Positions 1 through 5,787 of a stretch of DNA of 12,820 nt are shown one piece after another. Location: assembly GCA_937928665.1 (NCBI GenBank), contig CALFVM010000240.1:1-12820 (forward strand). The letters run 5' to 3'. A model generated the notes under the pieces. That model did no database searches and had not been told where the DNA came from. It saw only the letters and a program-made list of their open reading frames with translations. The translations under genes were made by a program, and so were the position numbers. This DNA comes from an uncultured Candidatus Methylacidiphilales bacterium. Lineage in GTDB: Bacteria > Verrucomicrobiota > Verrucomicrobiia > Methylacidiphilales > CALFVM01. Every line of letters begins with the position of its first letter. The first letter of the stretch is position 1.

Positions 1-279
1 ACCTGCCAAGATCCCGCCGTCCGCGCGGCGGTCGTCGATGTCTTTGTCATGCCCCCGACTTGGGCCGAACTGGAAAGCCGGCTCCGCAAGCGCGGGACCG
101 AGACCGAAGAGCAGGTTGCCCGCCGTCTCGCCACCGCCCGCGAAGAAATGAAGTTCTGGCCCGAATACCGCTACACCATTCTCAGCGGGTCCATGGAAGA
201 AGATCTGGAAAAGTTCCGGGCCATCATGCGGGCCGAACGCCTGGCCAGCCACCGGCTCAAACAGGAAAAACAGTTGTGA
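1..279 (+). CDS. gmk: guanylate kinase, C-terminal part (5' end outside window)
   Basis: This frame is open from the first base and ends at TGA 277-279, giving about 92 residues of the protein's C-terminal end. Guanylate kinase phosphorylates GMP to GDP with ATP in the cytoplasm. What is visible is the typical end of the family: VFVMPPTWAELESRL (the 'PPS-x-x-E-L-x-x-R-L' strand-helix), the lid-side RGTETEEQVARRLATA segment, and YRYTIL followed by an acidic-basic helix that ends in RAIMRAERL. The P-loop and GMP-binding residues lie upstream of the window, so catalytic integrity cannot be judged. In many bacteria gmk is followed by rpoZ and coaBC. Here coaC follows after 31 bp and no rpoZ lies between them. 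The gene is probably the upstream part of the coaC-haem train. Confidence 0.9.
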   Translation, partial: TCQDPAVRAAVVDVFVMPPTWAELESRLRKRGTETEEQVARRLATAREEMKFWPEYRYTILSGSMEEDLEKFRAIMRAERLASHRLKQEKQL

Positions 280-314
280 ATCTGTTCCCGGGTTCTGTCC
301 TTGTCGTCCCATGA
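276..314 (+). other. 12-codon micro-ORF bridging gmk and coaC
   Basis: GTG at 276 overlaps the gmk stop as GTGA. Its frame runs 12 codons (MNLFPGSVLVVP if GTG is read as Met) to TGA 312-314, which overlaps the coaC ATG at 311 as ATGA. It is therefore joined to both neighbours by the same 4-nt overlap seen at several other junctions in this operon. No Shine-Dalgarno site is evident before coaC, so the micro-ORF could relay ribosomes from gmk to coaC. It is too short for any homology argument and may be chance. Confidence 0.2.
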
Positions 315-856
315 CCAACAAACGAATCCTCCTCGGTGTCACGGGTTCCATTGCCGCCTACAAAGCGGCCGAGCTGGCCAGTGCCCTCACCCAGGCCGGC
401 GCTCGCGTCGATGTCGTCATGACGGCTGAAGCCCAACGCTTTGTCGGCCCGCTGACCTTCGCTGCCCTGACCCACCGTGCCGTCGTCACCGATCTGTGGG
501 CCGAAGAACAACCCGAACGCCCGACCCACATCGAGCTGGCCGACGCCGCCGACCTTGTGCTGGTCGCCCCCGCCACCGCCCATCTCCTCGCCCAAGCCGC
601 CCTCGGCCTCGCCCCGGACGCACTTACCGCCATCCTGCTGGCCACTCCGGCACCCGTCGCTATGGCACCCGCCATGAACGGAAAAATGTGGCTTCACCCT
701 GCCACCCAGGCCAATGCCGCCACTCTCCGGAGCCGCGGGGTTGAGCTGTGGGGACCCGAGGAAGGTCTCCTGGCCTGCGGCTACGAAGGCATCGGGCGGA
801 TGTTGGCTGTTCCTGATCTGCTCAAGCGTATCAAAGGATTTTTCAACCAACCGTGA
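311..856 (+). CDS. coaC: phosphopantothenoylcysteine decarboxylase, stand-alone (CoaC / Dfp flavoprotein domain)
   Basis: This flavoprotein decarboxylates 4'-phosphopantothenoylcysteine to 4'-phosphopantetheine in coenzyme A synthesis. The 181 residues match one HFCD-family domain: FMN-binding GSIAAYK (12-18), the active-site His in THIELADAADL (H73), APAMNGKMW (119-127, N123 the catalytic Asn of the PxMNxxMW motif) and LLACGYEGIGRM (C156, the substrate-clamp cysteine motif). Most bacteria have a ~400-residue CoaBC fusion. Here the protein stops after the CoaC half and no CoaB ligase domain follows in any frame before the next genes. CoaB is presumably encoded elsewhere. In the usual ATAN segment the Asn is His (APATAHLL). 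The ATG at 311 fits the family start, but no clear ribosome site precedes it. A general HFCD decarboxylase (UbiX-like) is less likely given the intact PxMNxxMW and ACG motifs. Confidence 0.88.
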   Translation: MTNKRILLGVTGSIAAYKAAELASALTQAGARVDVVMTAEAQRFVGPLTFAALTHRAVVTDLWAEEQPERPTHIELADAADLVLVAPATAHLLAQAALGLAPDALTAILLATPAPVAMAPAMNGKMWLHPATQANAATLRSRGVELWGPEEGLLACGYEGIGRMLAVPDLLKRIKGFFNQP

Positions 857-966
857 ATCCGGCCTTTCGCCTCGCGCTGCCGGTGGTTTTGGGGTATTCG
901 TTCATGGTGTCGCCGTTTTCTTTTTTCAGCTTGCGCCCCCAGGAACGGCGTGCGCTCTGCGGTTGA
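853..966 (+). CDS. unrecognised 37-residue membrane-type small protein
   Basis: A GTG at 853 overlaps the coaC stop as GTGA and opens a 37-codon frame ending at TGA 964-966, three bases before the next gene's ATG. The predicted peptide has a short basic N-terminus (MNPAFR), one long hydrophobic stretch of about 20 residues (LALPVVLGYSFMVSPFSFF) and a charged tail (SLRPQERRALCG). That suggests a single-span inner-membrane microprotein. Support is positional: it exactly fills the only sizeable gap in the gene train and uses the same 4-nt overlap as its neighbours. It lies in the same reading frame as the downstream CcsA/HemX gene, separated by TGA and one codon. It could therefore also be an upstream piece of that gene cut off by a stop, or an in-frame leader. 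I do not recognise a family. An AAGGA at 834-838 is rather far from the GTG for a ribosome site. Confidence 0.5.
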   Translation: MNPAFRLALPVVLGYSFMVSPFSFFSLRPQERRALCG

Positions 967-969
967 CCC

Positions 970-1776
970 ATGGACCGGACCCTTCTCGCTCTGGCCTGTC
1001 TGGCCTACCTTGCCGCTGCCGCCCGGGCTCTCTACGCCCTGGGACAACGCCGCCTGGAAACCGGCTGGACCAGCTTTACCCTCATCGGCCTGGCATTCAT
1101 CCTGCAAACGTGGGGACTTTTCCTCCGGGCCGGGCAGACGGGCATTTGTCCCGTCACCAACCTCTTTGAAATCCTCACCTTCATCTCCTGGTCGGTCGCC
1201 CTCAATTACCTCATCCTCGGGACGATCTTCCGCGTCTCCTTGCTCGGTGCCCTGACCGCACCCCTGGCCGGCGGGCTCGCCCTGATCGGTCTCATTTTTC
1301 CGGGGCTTGACCTGCCCCGCTCCATGCCGCCGATGACTTTTGAACTGGAAATGCATATCGGCCTGAGCCTGATCGCCTACGGCACGCTCGGGCTGGCCGC
1401 CATGGCGGCCGTTGTCTTCCTGGTCACCAGCCGGATGCTCAAAGCCCGCACCGGGCCCGAACGCTTGGATCCCGTGCCGCCCGTGGGTGCCCTCGACCGG
1501 GTCTGCTGGCGCGTGGCCATGCTCGGCTGGCTGGTCCTGACGGCCGGACTCGGATTCGGTTTTGTCGTTCCCGAATCCGCGGTGATTGAGCGGGTCAAAC
1601 TCTACTGGAGCCTCCTGGTCTGGGCCGCCTACGGTTTTATCGTTGCCGCGCGTTGGCTGTCCAAGATGGGTCCGACCCGGTTTGCCTGGGCCTCCCTTGG
1701 CGTTTTCGTTTTCATGCTGCTGACCTTCTGGGGAGTGAACCAGATCGGCCGCTCCCACGGGCTTTACCTGCCATGA
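970..1776 (+). CDS. CcsA/HemX-family cytochrome c assembly-type membrane protein
   Basis: This 268-residue polytopic protein has about eight hydrophobic segments (roughly 4-23, 34-52, 65-83, 88-110, 128-152, 179-200, 210-229, 238-256). The family signature is visible: CPVTNLFEILTFISW (60-74, the 'P-x-x-N-x-x-E-x-l' motif), a conserved His in LEMHIGLSLIAYG (H129), and WGVNQIGRSHGLYLP at the end with H263. CcsA handles haem during system II cytochrome c maturation, whereas HemX proteins lie next to hemA and, in Bacillus subtilis, lower the GluTR level. The tryptophan-rich WGxxWxWDPKE loop of true CcsA is not seen; only YWSLLVWAAYG is present at the matching place. Together with the ATGA overlap with hemA this favours a HemX-like role, perhaps in haem or GluTR control at the inner membrane. 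ATG 970 sits just after a TGA in the same frame, which fixes the start region. No ribosome site is obvious. Confidence 0.8.
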   Translation: MDRTLLALACLAYLAAAARALYALGQRRLETGWTSFTLIGLAFILQTWGLFLRAGQTGICPVTNLFEILTFISWSVALNYLILGTIFRVSLLGALTAPLAGGLALIGLIFPGLDLPRSMPPMTFELEMHIGLSLIAYGTLGLAAMAAVVFLVTSRMLKARTGPERLDPVPPVGALDRVCWRVAMLGWLVLTAGLGFGFVVPESAVIERVKLYWSLLVWAAYGFIVAARWLSKMGPTRFAWASLGVFVFMLLTFWGVNQIGRSHGLYLP

Positions 1777-2870
1777 ACCTCTATTGCCTCGGCCTGAGCC
1801 ACCAGACCGCCACGGTTGAAGAACGGGAGCAGGTCGCCCTCAACCCCGCCGAGCGCACCGCCGCCCTCGCCCGGCTCCGGGAGGCGTTGCCCGAAGCCGA
1901 GGTGGTCGCTCTCTCCACCTGCAACCGGGTTGAGTTCTTCGTGGCGGCGGAGGTCGGCCTGCACCCGGTCCGGGCGGCCGTCGCCGATGCCCTTCGGGCC
2001 GCCGAAAAACCGGTCGCCTGCTGGGAACGGCATGAATACATCCATGTCAACGGTGCGGCCGTCCATCACACCTTCGCCGTCGCCGCCGGTCTCCAGTCGA
2101 TGGTCATTGGGGAAACCGAAATCTTCGGCCAGATCAAATCCGCCTATGAAGAAGCCACCGCGGCCGGGTGTTGCGGGCGTGTGCTTCACCGGCTTTTTCA
2201 GACCACCTTCGCGGCTGCCAAAGACGCCCGCACCCACAGTGCCATCACTCGCGGCAGCGTCTCCGTCGGCTCGGTCGCTGTTGAATTGGCTGAGCGCATC
2301 TTCGGCCGGCTCACCGATACCACCGTCATGATCCTCGGCGCGGGTGACACCTCCGAGCGGGTGCTTCGCACCCTCGTCGCCCGCCAGGTCAAAAGCGTTC
2401 TGGTCTCCAACCGCAGCCACGACCGGGCCGTTGAACTTGCCGCCACCGTGGGCGGGGAAGCCCACCGCTGGGAAGATTGGAACGCCCTTCTTCCCGAAGT
2501 CGATATCATCATCTCCTCGACCGCTGCGCCCCATCACGTGCTGGCCCGCGACGACGTTGAGCCGTGTATGGAACGCCGGGATTTCCGCCCCCTTTTCCTC
2601 ATCGACCTGGCCGTCCCCCGCGATATCGATCCGACCGCTGCTTTGGTTGACGCTGTCTATCTCTACGACATTGATGATCTCCAGGGCATCGCCCAGGCCA
2701 ATCTCCGGGAACGCGAGCGGGAAATTGTTCGATGCCGCGCCCTCCTTCACAAACACGAGGCCACCTTTTCCCACTGGTTCCATAAAACCTTCCGCCCGGT
2801 CGATGGCGGCTGGACCGGACCTGAGCCTGGGTCGGGGGAATCGTGGCGCGATCGGGAGGCCAACCTGTGA
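1773..2870 (+). CDS. hemA: glutamyl-tRNA reductase, short C-terminus
   Basis: GluTR reduces glutamyl-tRNA(Glu) with NADPH to glutamate-1-semialdehyde, the first committed step of C5 tetrapyrrole synthesis. Of 365 residues, 1-145 form the catalytic domain with the thioester cysteine in STCNRVEFF (C50) and the family stretch GLQSMVIGETEIFGQIKSAY (106-125). The NADPH Rossmann domain follows with MILGAGDTSERVL (G189, G191), SNRSHDRA and IDLAVPRDIDP. Only about 67 residues follow YDIDDLQ, whereas a full dimerisation domain usually has about 100 or more; typical GluTRs are 410-450 residues. A longer frame begins at 1653, but its first 40 residues lie inside the upstream gene. ATG 1773, within an ATGA overlap with the HemX-like gene and directly before NLYCLGLSHQTA, is the family start. 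No Shine-Dalgarno site is seen, so coupling to the upstream gene is likely. Confidence 0.95.
   Translation: MNLYCLGLSHQTATVEEREQVALNPAERTAALARLREALPEAEVVALSTCNRVEFFVAAEVGLHPVRAAVADALRAAEKPVACWERHEYIHVNGAAVHHTFAVAAGLQSMVIGETEIFGQIKSAYEEATAAGCCGRVLHRLFQTTFAAAKDARTHSAITRGSVSVGSVAVELAERIFGRLTDTTVMILGAGDTSERVLRTLVARQVKSVLVSNRSHDRAVELAATVGGEAHRWEDWNALLPEVDIIISSTAAPHHVLARDDVEPCMERRDFRPLFLIDLAVPRDIDPTAALVDAVYLYDIDDLQGIAQANLREREREIVRCRALLHKHEATFSHWFHKTFRPVDGGWTGPEPGSGESWRDREANL
2854..2859 (+). promoter_or_regulatory. Shine-Dalgarno site deciding the hemC start
   Basis: GGGAGG lies 7 nt upstream of GTG 2867, an ideal spacing. An in-frame GTG at 2843 would add eight residues before NQRLRLATRGSP but lies upstream of this site. 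The GTG at 2867 also forms a GTGA overlap with the hemA stop, so 2867 is the better start. Confidence 0.75.
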
Positions 2871-3781
2871 ACCAACGCCTTCGCCTGGCCACCCGTGGCA
2901 GCCCGCTCGCCTTGGCTCAAACCCGCGCGGTGGCCGACCGCCTTACTTCTGTCCAACCCGGCCTGATCTGCGAGGTGATCATCGTCAAAACCACGGGCGA
3001 TCATCTCCAGTCCGCCAACCCCGACGCTCCCGCGCCTGCCAAAGGCCTCTTTACCAAAGAAATCGAGGAAGTGCTCCGGGACGGTCGCGCGGATGCCGCC
3101 GTGCACAGCCTCAAGGATCTGCCCGTGGATGCCACTCCTGGCCTGACGGTCGCCGCCATCCCCGAACGCGAAAACCCCGCCGATGCCCTCATCGTCCGGC
3201 CGGAGTGCGCCTCGCTGACTTTTGCGCCGGGTTCGGAAATCCTCACCGGCAGCCCCCGCCGTCGCGTCCAGTGGCGCGGCCTTTACCCAGCCGTCGCCTC
3301 CCGCCCCGTCCGGGGCAATATCGACACTCGGCTCCGGAAAATGCGGGAAGGCTCCGCCGTGGGTCTCATTTTGGCTGCCGCCGGTCTCCGTCGGCTCGGG
3401 CTTGATCTGGGGGGTTGCCATCTCCACCTCCTTCCGCTCCACGACATGGTGCCTGCCCCCGGCCAGGGTGCCCTGGCCCTCCAGTGCCGGGCGGATGACT
3501 CGGAGACAATAGATGTCCTCGCCCTCCTCGATGATCCTGTCACCCGCGCCTGCGTCACTGCGGAACGCGCCTTTTTGGCTGCCATGGGCGGGGGTTGCCT
3601 GGCTCCAGCCGGTGCCTGTGCCCGGCCCGATCCGGCCACCGGTCATCTGCTTCTCCAGGTTGCCTGGGCCGAGGATGAAACCGCGCCGGTGCTTCGGGGG
3701 AGGGTGACCGGACCTGCTCCCGATCCGGTTGCCCTTGGGCAGGCTGCCGCCGAACGCATCCGTCAGGGAGGGGATCGATGA
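2867..3781 (+). CDS. hemC: porphobilinogen deaminase (hydroxymethylbilane synthase)
   Basis: HemC joins four porphobilinogen molecules into the linear tetrapyrrole 1-hydroxymethylbilane in the cytoplasm. The 304 residues are a normal family length. Visible motifs are RLATRGSPLALAQ (N-terminus), KTTGD (41-45), GLFTKEIEEVL, HSLKDLP (80-86, with catalytic Asp84), the TGSPRRRVQ segment (127-135), RGNIDTRLRK (149-158), and PAPGQGALALQ. The dipyrromethane cofactor cysteine sits in MGGGCLAPAG (C244). The start at GTG 2867 is set by GGGAGG seven bases upstream and the GTGA overlap with hemA; the longer start at 2843 is less likely. The gene's stop overlaps the next ATG as ATGA. Its product is the substrate of the HemD half of the downstream fusion, so two consecutive enzymes are encoded side by side. 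Confidence 0.96.
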   Translation: MNQRLRLATRGSPLALAQTRAVADRLTSVQPGLICEVIIVKTTGDHLQSANPDAPAPAKGLFTKEIEEVLRDGRADAAVHSLKDLPVDATPGLTVAAIPERENPADALIVRPECASLTFAPGSEILTGSPRRRVQWRGLYPAVASRPVRGNIDTRLRKMREGSAVGLILAAAGLRRLGLDLGGCHLHLLPLHDMVPAPGQGALALQCRADDSETIDVLALLDDPVTRACVTAERAFLAAMGGGCLAPAGACARPDPATGHLLLQVAWAEDETAPVLRGRVTGPAPDPVALGQAAAERIRQGGDR

Positions 3782-5277
3782 AAGCTGGTTCCGTCGCCCT
3801 GATCGGCACCGGCCCTGGTCATGCCGGTCTGGTCACCGTGCGTGCCGTCGAGTTGGTCCGGCAGGCAGACGCCATCGTTTATGATTACCTCGGTGCGGCC
3901 GATCTGGTGAATCAGGCCCGGCCCGATGCGGAAAAAATCTACGTCGGCAAAAAAGCGGCCCATCACACCCTTCCCCAGGAAGGCATCAACGCCCTTCTCA
4001 TCCGCCTGGCCCGCGGGGGCAAGCGCGTGGCCCGGCTCAAGGGCGGCGACCCCTTCGTCTTTGGCCGGGGGGGTGAAGAGGCTGAAGAACTGGCCGGGGC
4101 GGGGATACCGTTTGAGATCGTTCCCGGCGTCACCTCCGGTGTGGCTGCCCCCGCCTTTGCCGGCATCCCCGTGACCCATCGCGATGCCACCAGTTGCGTC
4201 ACCTTGCTCACCGGACACGAAGATCCGACCAAACCCACCTCCAAGATCAACTGGCGGGCCTTGGTCGAGTCCCAAGCCACGCTGGTCATCTACATGGGTG
4301 TCGAACGCCTGGAATCCATCTGCCGATGCCTGATGGAGGCGGGCGCGTCCGGGGATTGTCCCGTGGCTCTTATTCAATGGGGCACGCTGCCTCGGCAACG
4401 AACCGTCAGTGGCACCCTCACCACCATTGCCGGGCGCGTCCGCGAAGCCGGGCTCCAGGCTCCCGCTATTATCGTTGTCGGAGCTGTCGCCGCCAAGCGC
4501 GACACCCTGCGCTGGTTTGACACCCGCCCCCTCTTCGGTCGCCGGATCGCCGTGACCCGAACCCGAGCCCAGGCCGGGCGGTTGAGCGAACTTTTAAGTG
4601 AAGCCGGTGCTGACGTGGTCGAAATCCCCACCATCCGGATTGAACCGATCCCCTGGGAGCCCGGCGCGTGGGCCCGGCCTGCGCGCCCTGACTGGATCGC
4701 CTTTACCAGTCCCAATGCGGTGCAAATCTTTTTCCATGGATTGTGGAACGAAACAGACAGCCGCGCCCTGGCCGGAATCCAACTGGCCGCGGTCGGTTCC
4801 GGGACCGCCCGGGAACTGGAGCGGTTCCATCTTCGGGCCGACTTCATTCCGGCCATGAGCACGGGGGAACGGTTGGCTGAGGAACTCCCGGTTCAGCCGG
4901 GCCAGCGCGTCCTCTGGCCCTGCGGCAATCTCGCGGCCTCGGAGCCGCTCGACATCCTGCGAGGTCGGGAGTGTCAACCGAACCGGTTGGAGATTTATCG
5001 CACCGTGCCCGACCCCGAAGCGGCCGACCTCGCCCGGGCCGAAGTCGCGGAGGGTGCCGTGGATTGGATTATTTTCACCAGCGCGTCCTCGGCGCAAAAT
5101 CTGCGGGAGATGGGAATCGACGTGCCGCCCACCGTGCGCATCGCCACGCTCGGCCCGATCACCTCGGCTGCCGTGCAGAAGCTCGGCTGGTGCGTTGCGG
5201 CTGAAGCGGCTGAAGCCAAACTGGAAGCGTTGATTGCCGCGTTGATGAATTGGGAGGAGACCCATGGAAACCGCTGA
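3778..5277 (+). CDS. cobA-hemD: fused uroporphyrinogen-III C-methyltransferase / uroporphyrinogen-III synthase
   Basis: Two enzymes lie in one 499-residue chain. Residues ~1-245 are a SAM-dependent SUMT domain: GTGPGHAGL (10-18), RLKGGDPFVFGRGGEE (86-101), PGVTSGVAAPAFAGIP (116-131), YMGV (172-175) and APAIIVVG (228-235). It methylates uroporphyrinogen III at C2 and C7 to precorrin-2, the branch to sirohaem and cobalamin. Residues ~250-499 are a HemD domain, which cyclises hydroxymethylbilane to uroporphyrinogen III: GRRIAVTRTRAQAG, FTSPNAV (309-315), EIYRTVP (405-411), IIFTSASSAQN (431-441). HemD sequences are poorly conserved, so this half rests on these short motifs and its position. In the usual GPGDPGLLT loop, the Asp-Pro is His-Ala. 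The start is an ATGA overlap with hemC, preceded by GGGAGGGG at 3766-3773. No precorrin-2 dehydrogenase or ferrochelatase domain is attached or adjacent. Confidence 0.93.
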   Translation: MKAGSVALIGTGPGHAGLVTVRAVELVRQADAIVYDYLGAADLVNQARPDAEKIYVGKKAAHHTLPQEGINALLIRLARGGKRVARLKGGDPFVFGRGGEEAEELAGAGIPFEIVPGVTSGVAAPAFAGIPVTHRDATSCVTLLTGHEDPTKPTSKINWRALVESQATLVIYMGVERLESICRCLMEAGASGDCPVALIQWGTLPRQRTVSGTLTTIAGRVREAGLQAPAIIVVGAVAAKRDTLRWFDTRPLFGRRIAVTRTRAQAGRLSELLSEAGADVVEIPTIRIEPIPWEPGAWARPARPDWIAFTSPNAVQIFFHGLWNETDSRALAGIQLAAVGSGTARELERFHLRADFIPAMSTGERLAEELPVQPGQRVLWPCGNLAASEPLDILRGRECQPNRLEIYRTVPDPEAADLARAEVAEGAVDWIIFTSASSAQNLREMGIDVPPTVRIATLGPITSAAVQKLGWCVAAEAAEAKLEALIAALMNWEETHGNR

Positions 5278-5602
5278 AGATTGGCTTGATGCAGGCAACA
5301 CCCACCTCGCTCTGGGCGATCTGGAGGAAGCCGCCGCCGCCTACCGGAAAGCCACCGAAATTGATCCGGATCATTTCGATGCCTGGCACGCGCTGGGCAT
5401 GGCCTTGATGAAACTCGGGCGATATGAGGAAGCACTGGCGGCGGGGCAGGAAACCATCCGCATCCGGCCCAACGATCAGATGGCTTACACCAGCCTCTCC
5501 TTGGTCTATGTCCGCATGGGCAAAGTCAAAGAAGCTGAAGAAATGGGTGCCAAAGCCCGGATCATCTCCTGGGGCGGCAAAATCAAGAAAGAGCAAGCGT
5601 AA
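5264..5602 (+). CDS. small tetratricopeptide-repeat protein
   Basis: The 112 residues are almost entirely three TPR units: about 4-37 (LDAGNTHLALGDLEEAAAAY), 38-71 (WHALGMALMKLGRYEEALAA) and 72-105 (AYTSLSLVYVRMGKVKEAEE). A short basic tail ends in KIKKEQA. TPRs are helical protein-interaction scaffolds; no catalytic domain, signal peptide or membrane segment is seen, so it is probably a cytoplasmic adaptor. It begins 14 bases inside the end of cobA-hemD, with GGGAGGAG at 5252-5259 just upstream, so it is translated with the haem operon and appears to be its last gene. Whether it binds a haem enzyme or only shares the transcript cannot be told from sequence. The function is unknown. Confidence 0.8.
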   Translation: METAEDWLDAGNTHLALGDLEEAAAAYRKATEIDPDHFDAWHALGMALMKLGRYEEALAAGQETIRIRPNDQMAYTSLSLVYVRMGKVKEAEEMGAKARIISWGGKIKKEQA

Positions 5603-5618
5603 CCGAAGCAAGGCACCT

Positions 5619-5632
5619 CTTTCCTGGGAAAG
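5619..5632 (+). terminator. possible hairpin at the end of the haem operon
   Basis: CTTTCCTGGGAAAG is a perfect inverted repeat beginning 16 nt downstream of the TPR stop, able to form a 5-bp stem with a 4-nt loop. It lacks the T-tract of an intrinsic terminator, so it is only a candidate. Confidence 0.25.
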
Positions 5633-5714
5633 CCAACCCTCGCGTGAACCGAAATTTCTTGCAGAGGCGGCTGGTGACCGCCGGGGTCGGGCCGGAAAAG
5701 GCAGGGGGTCTCCC

Positions 5715-5732
5715 GCCAAGACGCGAAGACGC
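5715..5732 (+). repeat. 18-bp direct repeat, copy 1
   Basis: GCCAAGACGCGAAGACGC occurs here and again, identical and in the same orientation, at 7854-7871. Internally it is a short AAGACGC repeat with an 8-nt period, continuing loosely as CAAGG after the shared core. The two copies lie in the intergenic stretches on either side of the purU-ald operon. Confidence 0.8.
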
Positions 5733-5787
5733 CAAGGGGGGGAAGGCGGGATGCAACGGGGCAGGTTTCAAGGGAGAAGGTCCTTGT

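Larger units (their letters stand above)
5603..5787 (+). other. intergenic region between convergent TPR gene and ald
   Basis: This 185-bp region has no credible ORF. It holds a 14-nt perfect palindrome at 5619-5632 (CTTTCC-TG-GGAAAG), 16 nt after the TPR stop. It also holds a GGCGG/CCGCC hairpin (5666-5670 with 5678-5682, 7-nt loop), and a CAAGG/CCTTG hairpin (5769-5773 with 5782-5786) just past the ald stop on the minus strand. None is followed by a T-run on the relevant strand, so they may be Rho-assisted ends or chance. One copy of the 18-bp AAGACGC-type repeat lies at 5715-5732. Confidence 0.5.

Noticed and set aside
964..966. Reading the TGA between the small ORF and the HemX-like gene as an amino acid (selenocysteine or recoded stop)
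   Set aside because: TGA ends many genes here, no SECIS-like structure was evident, and the downstream ATG gives a complete first membrane segment. Kept only as a remark on frame.
1653..1772. A 40-residue N-terminal extension of hemA
   Set aside because: It lies inside the upstream membrane gene in another frame. The family start is NLYCLGLSHQTA at the ATGA overlap.
781..2783. Long minus-strand frames (781-1758, 1764-2783) opposite the HemX-like gene and hemA
   Set aside because: Their translations are repetitive Gly/Asp/Gln/His-rich shadows of well-supported plus-strand genes, with no recognisable motif.
2747..4398. Minus-strand frames 2747-3646 and 3763-4398
   Set aside because: Both are antisense shadows of hemC and cobA-hemD in GC-rich sequence; no domain is visible.
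4971..5204. Other plus-strand frames within cobA-hemD and elsewhere
   Set aside because: They are Arg/Pro-rich out-of-frame translations nested in real genes.
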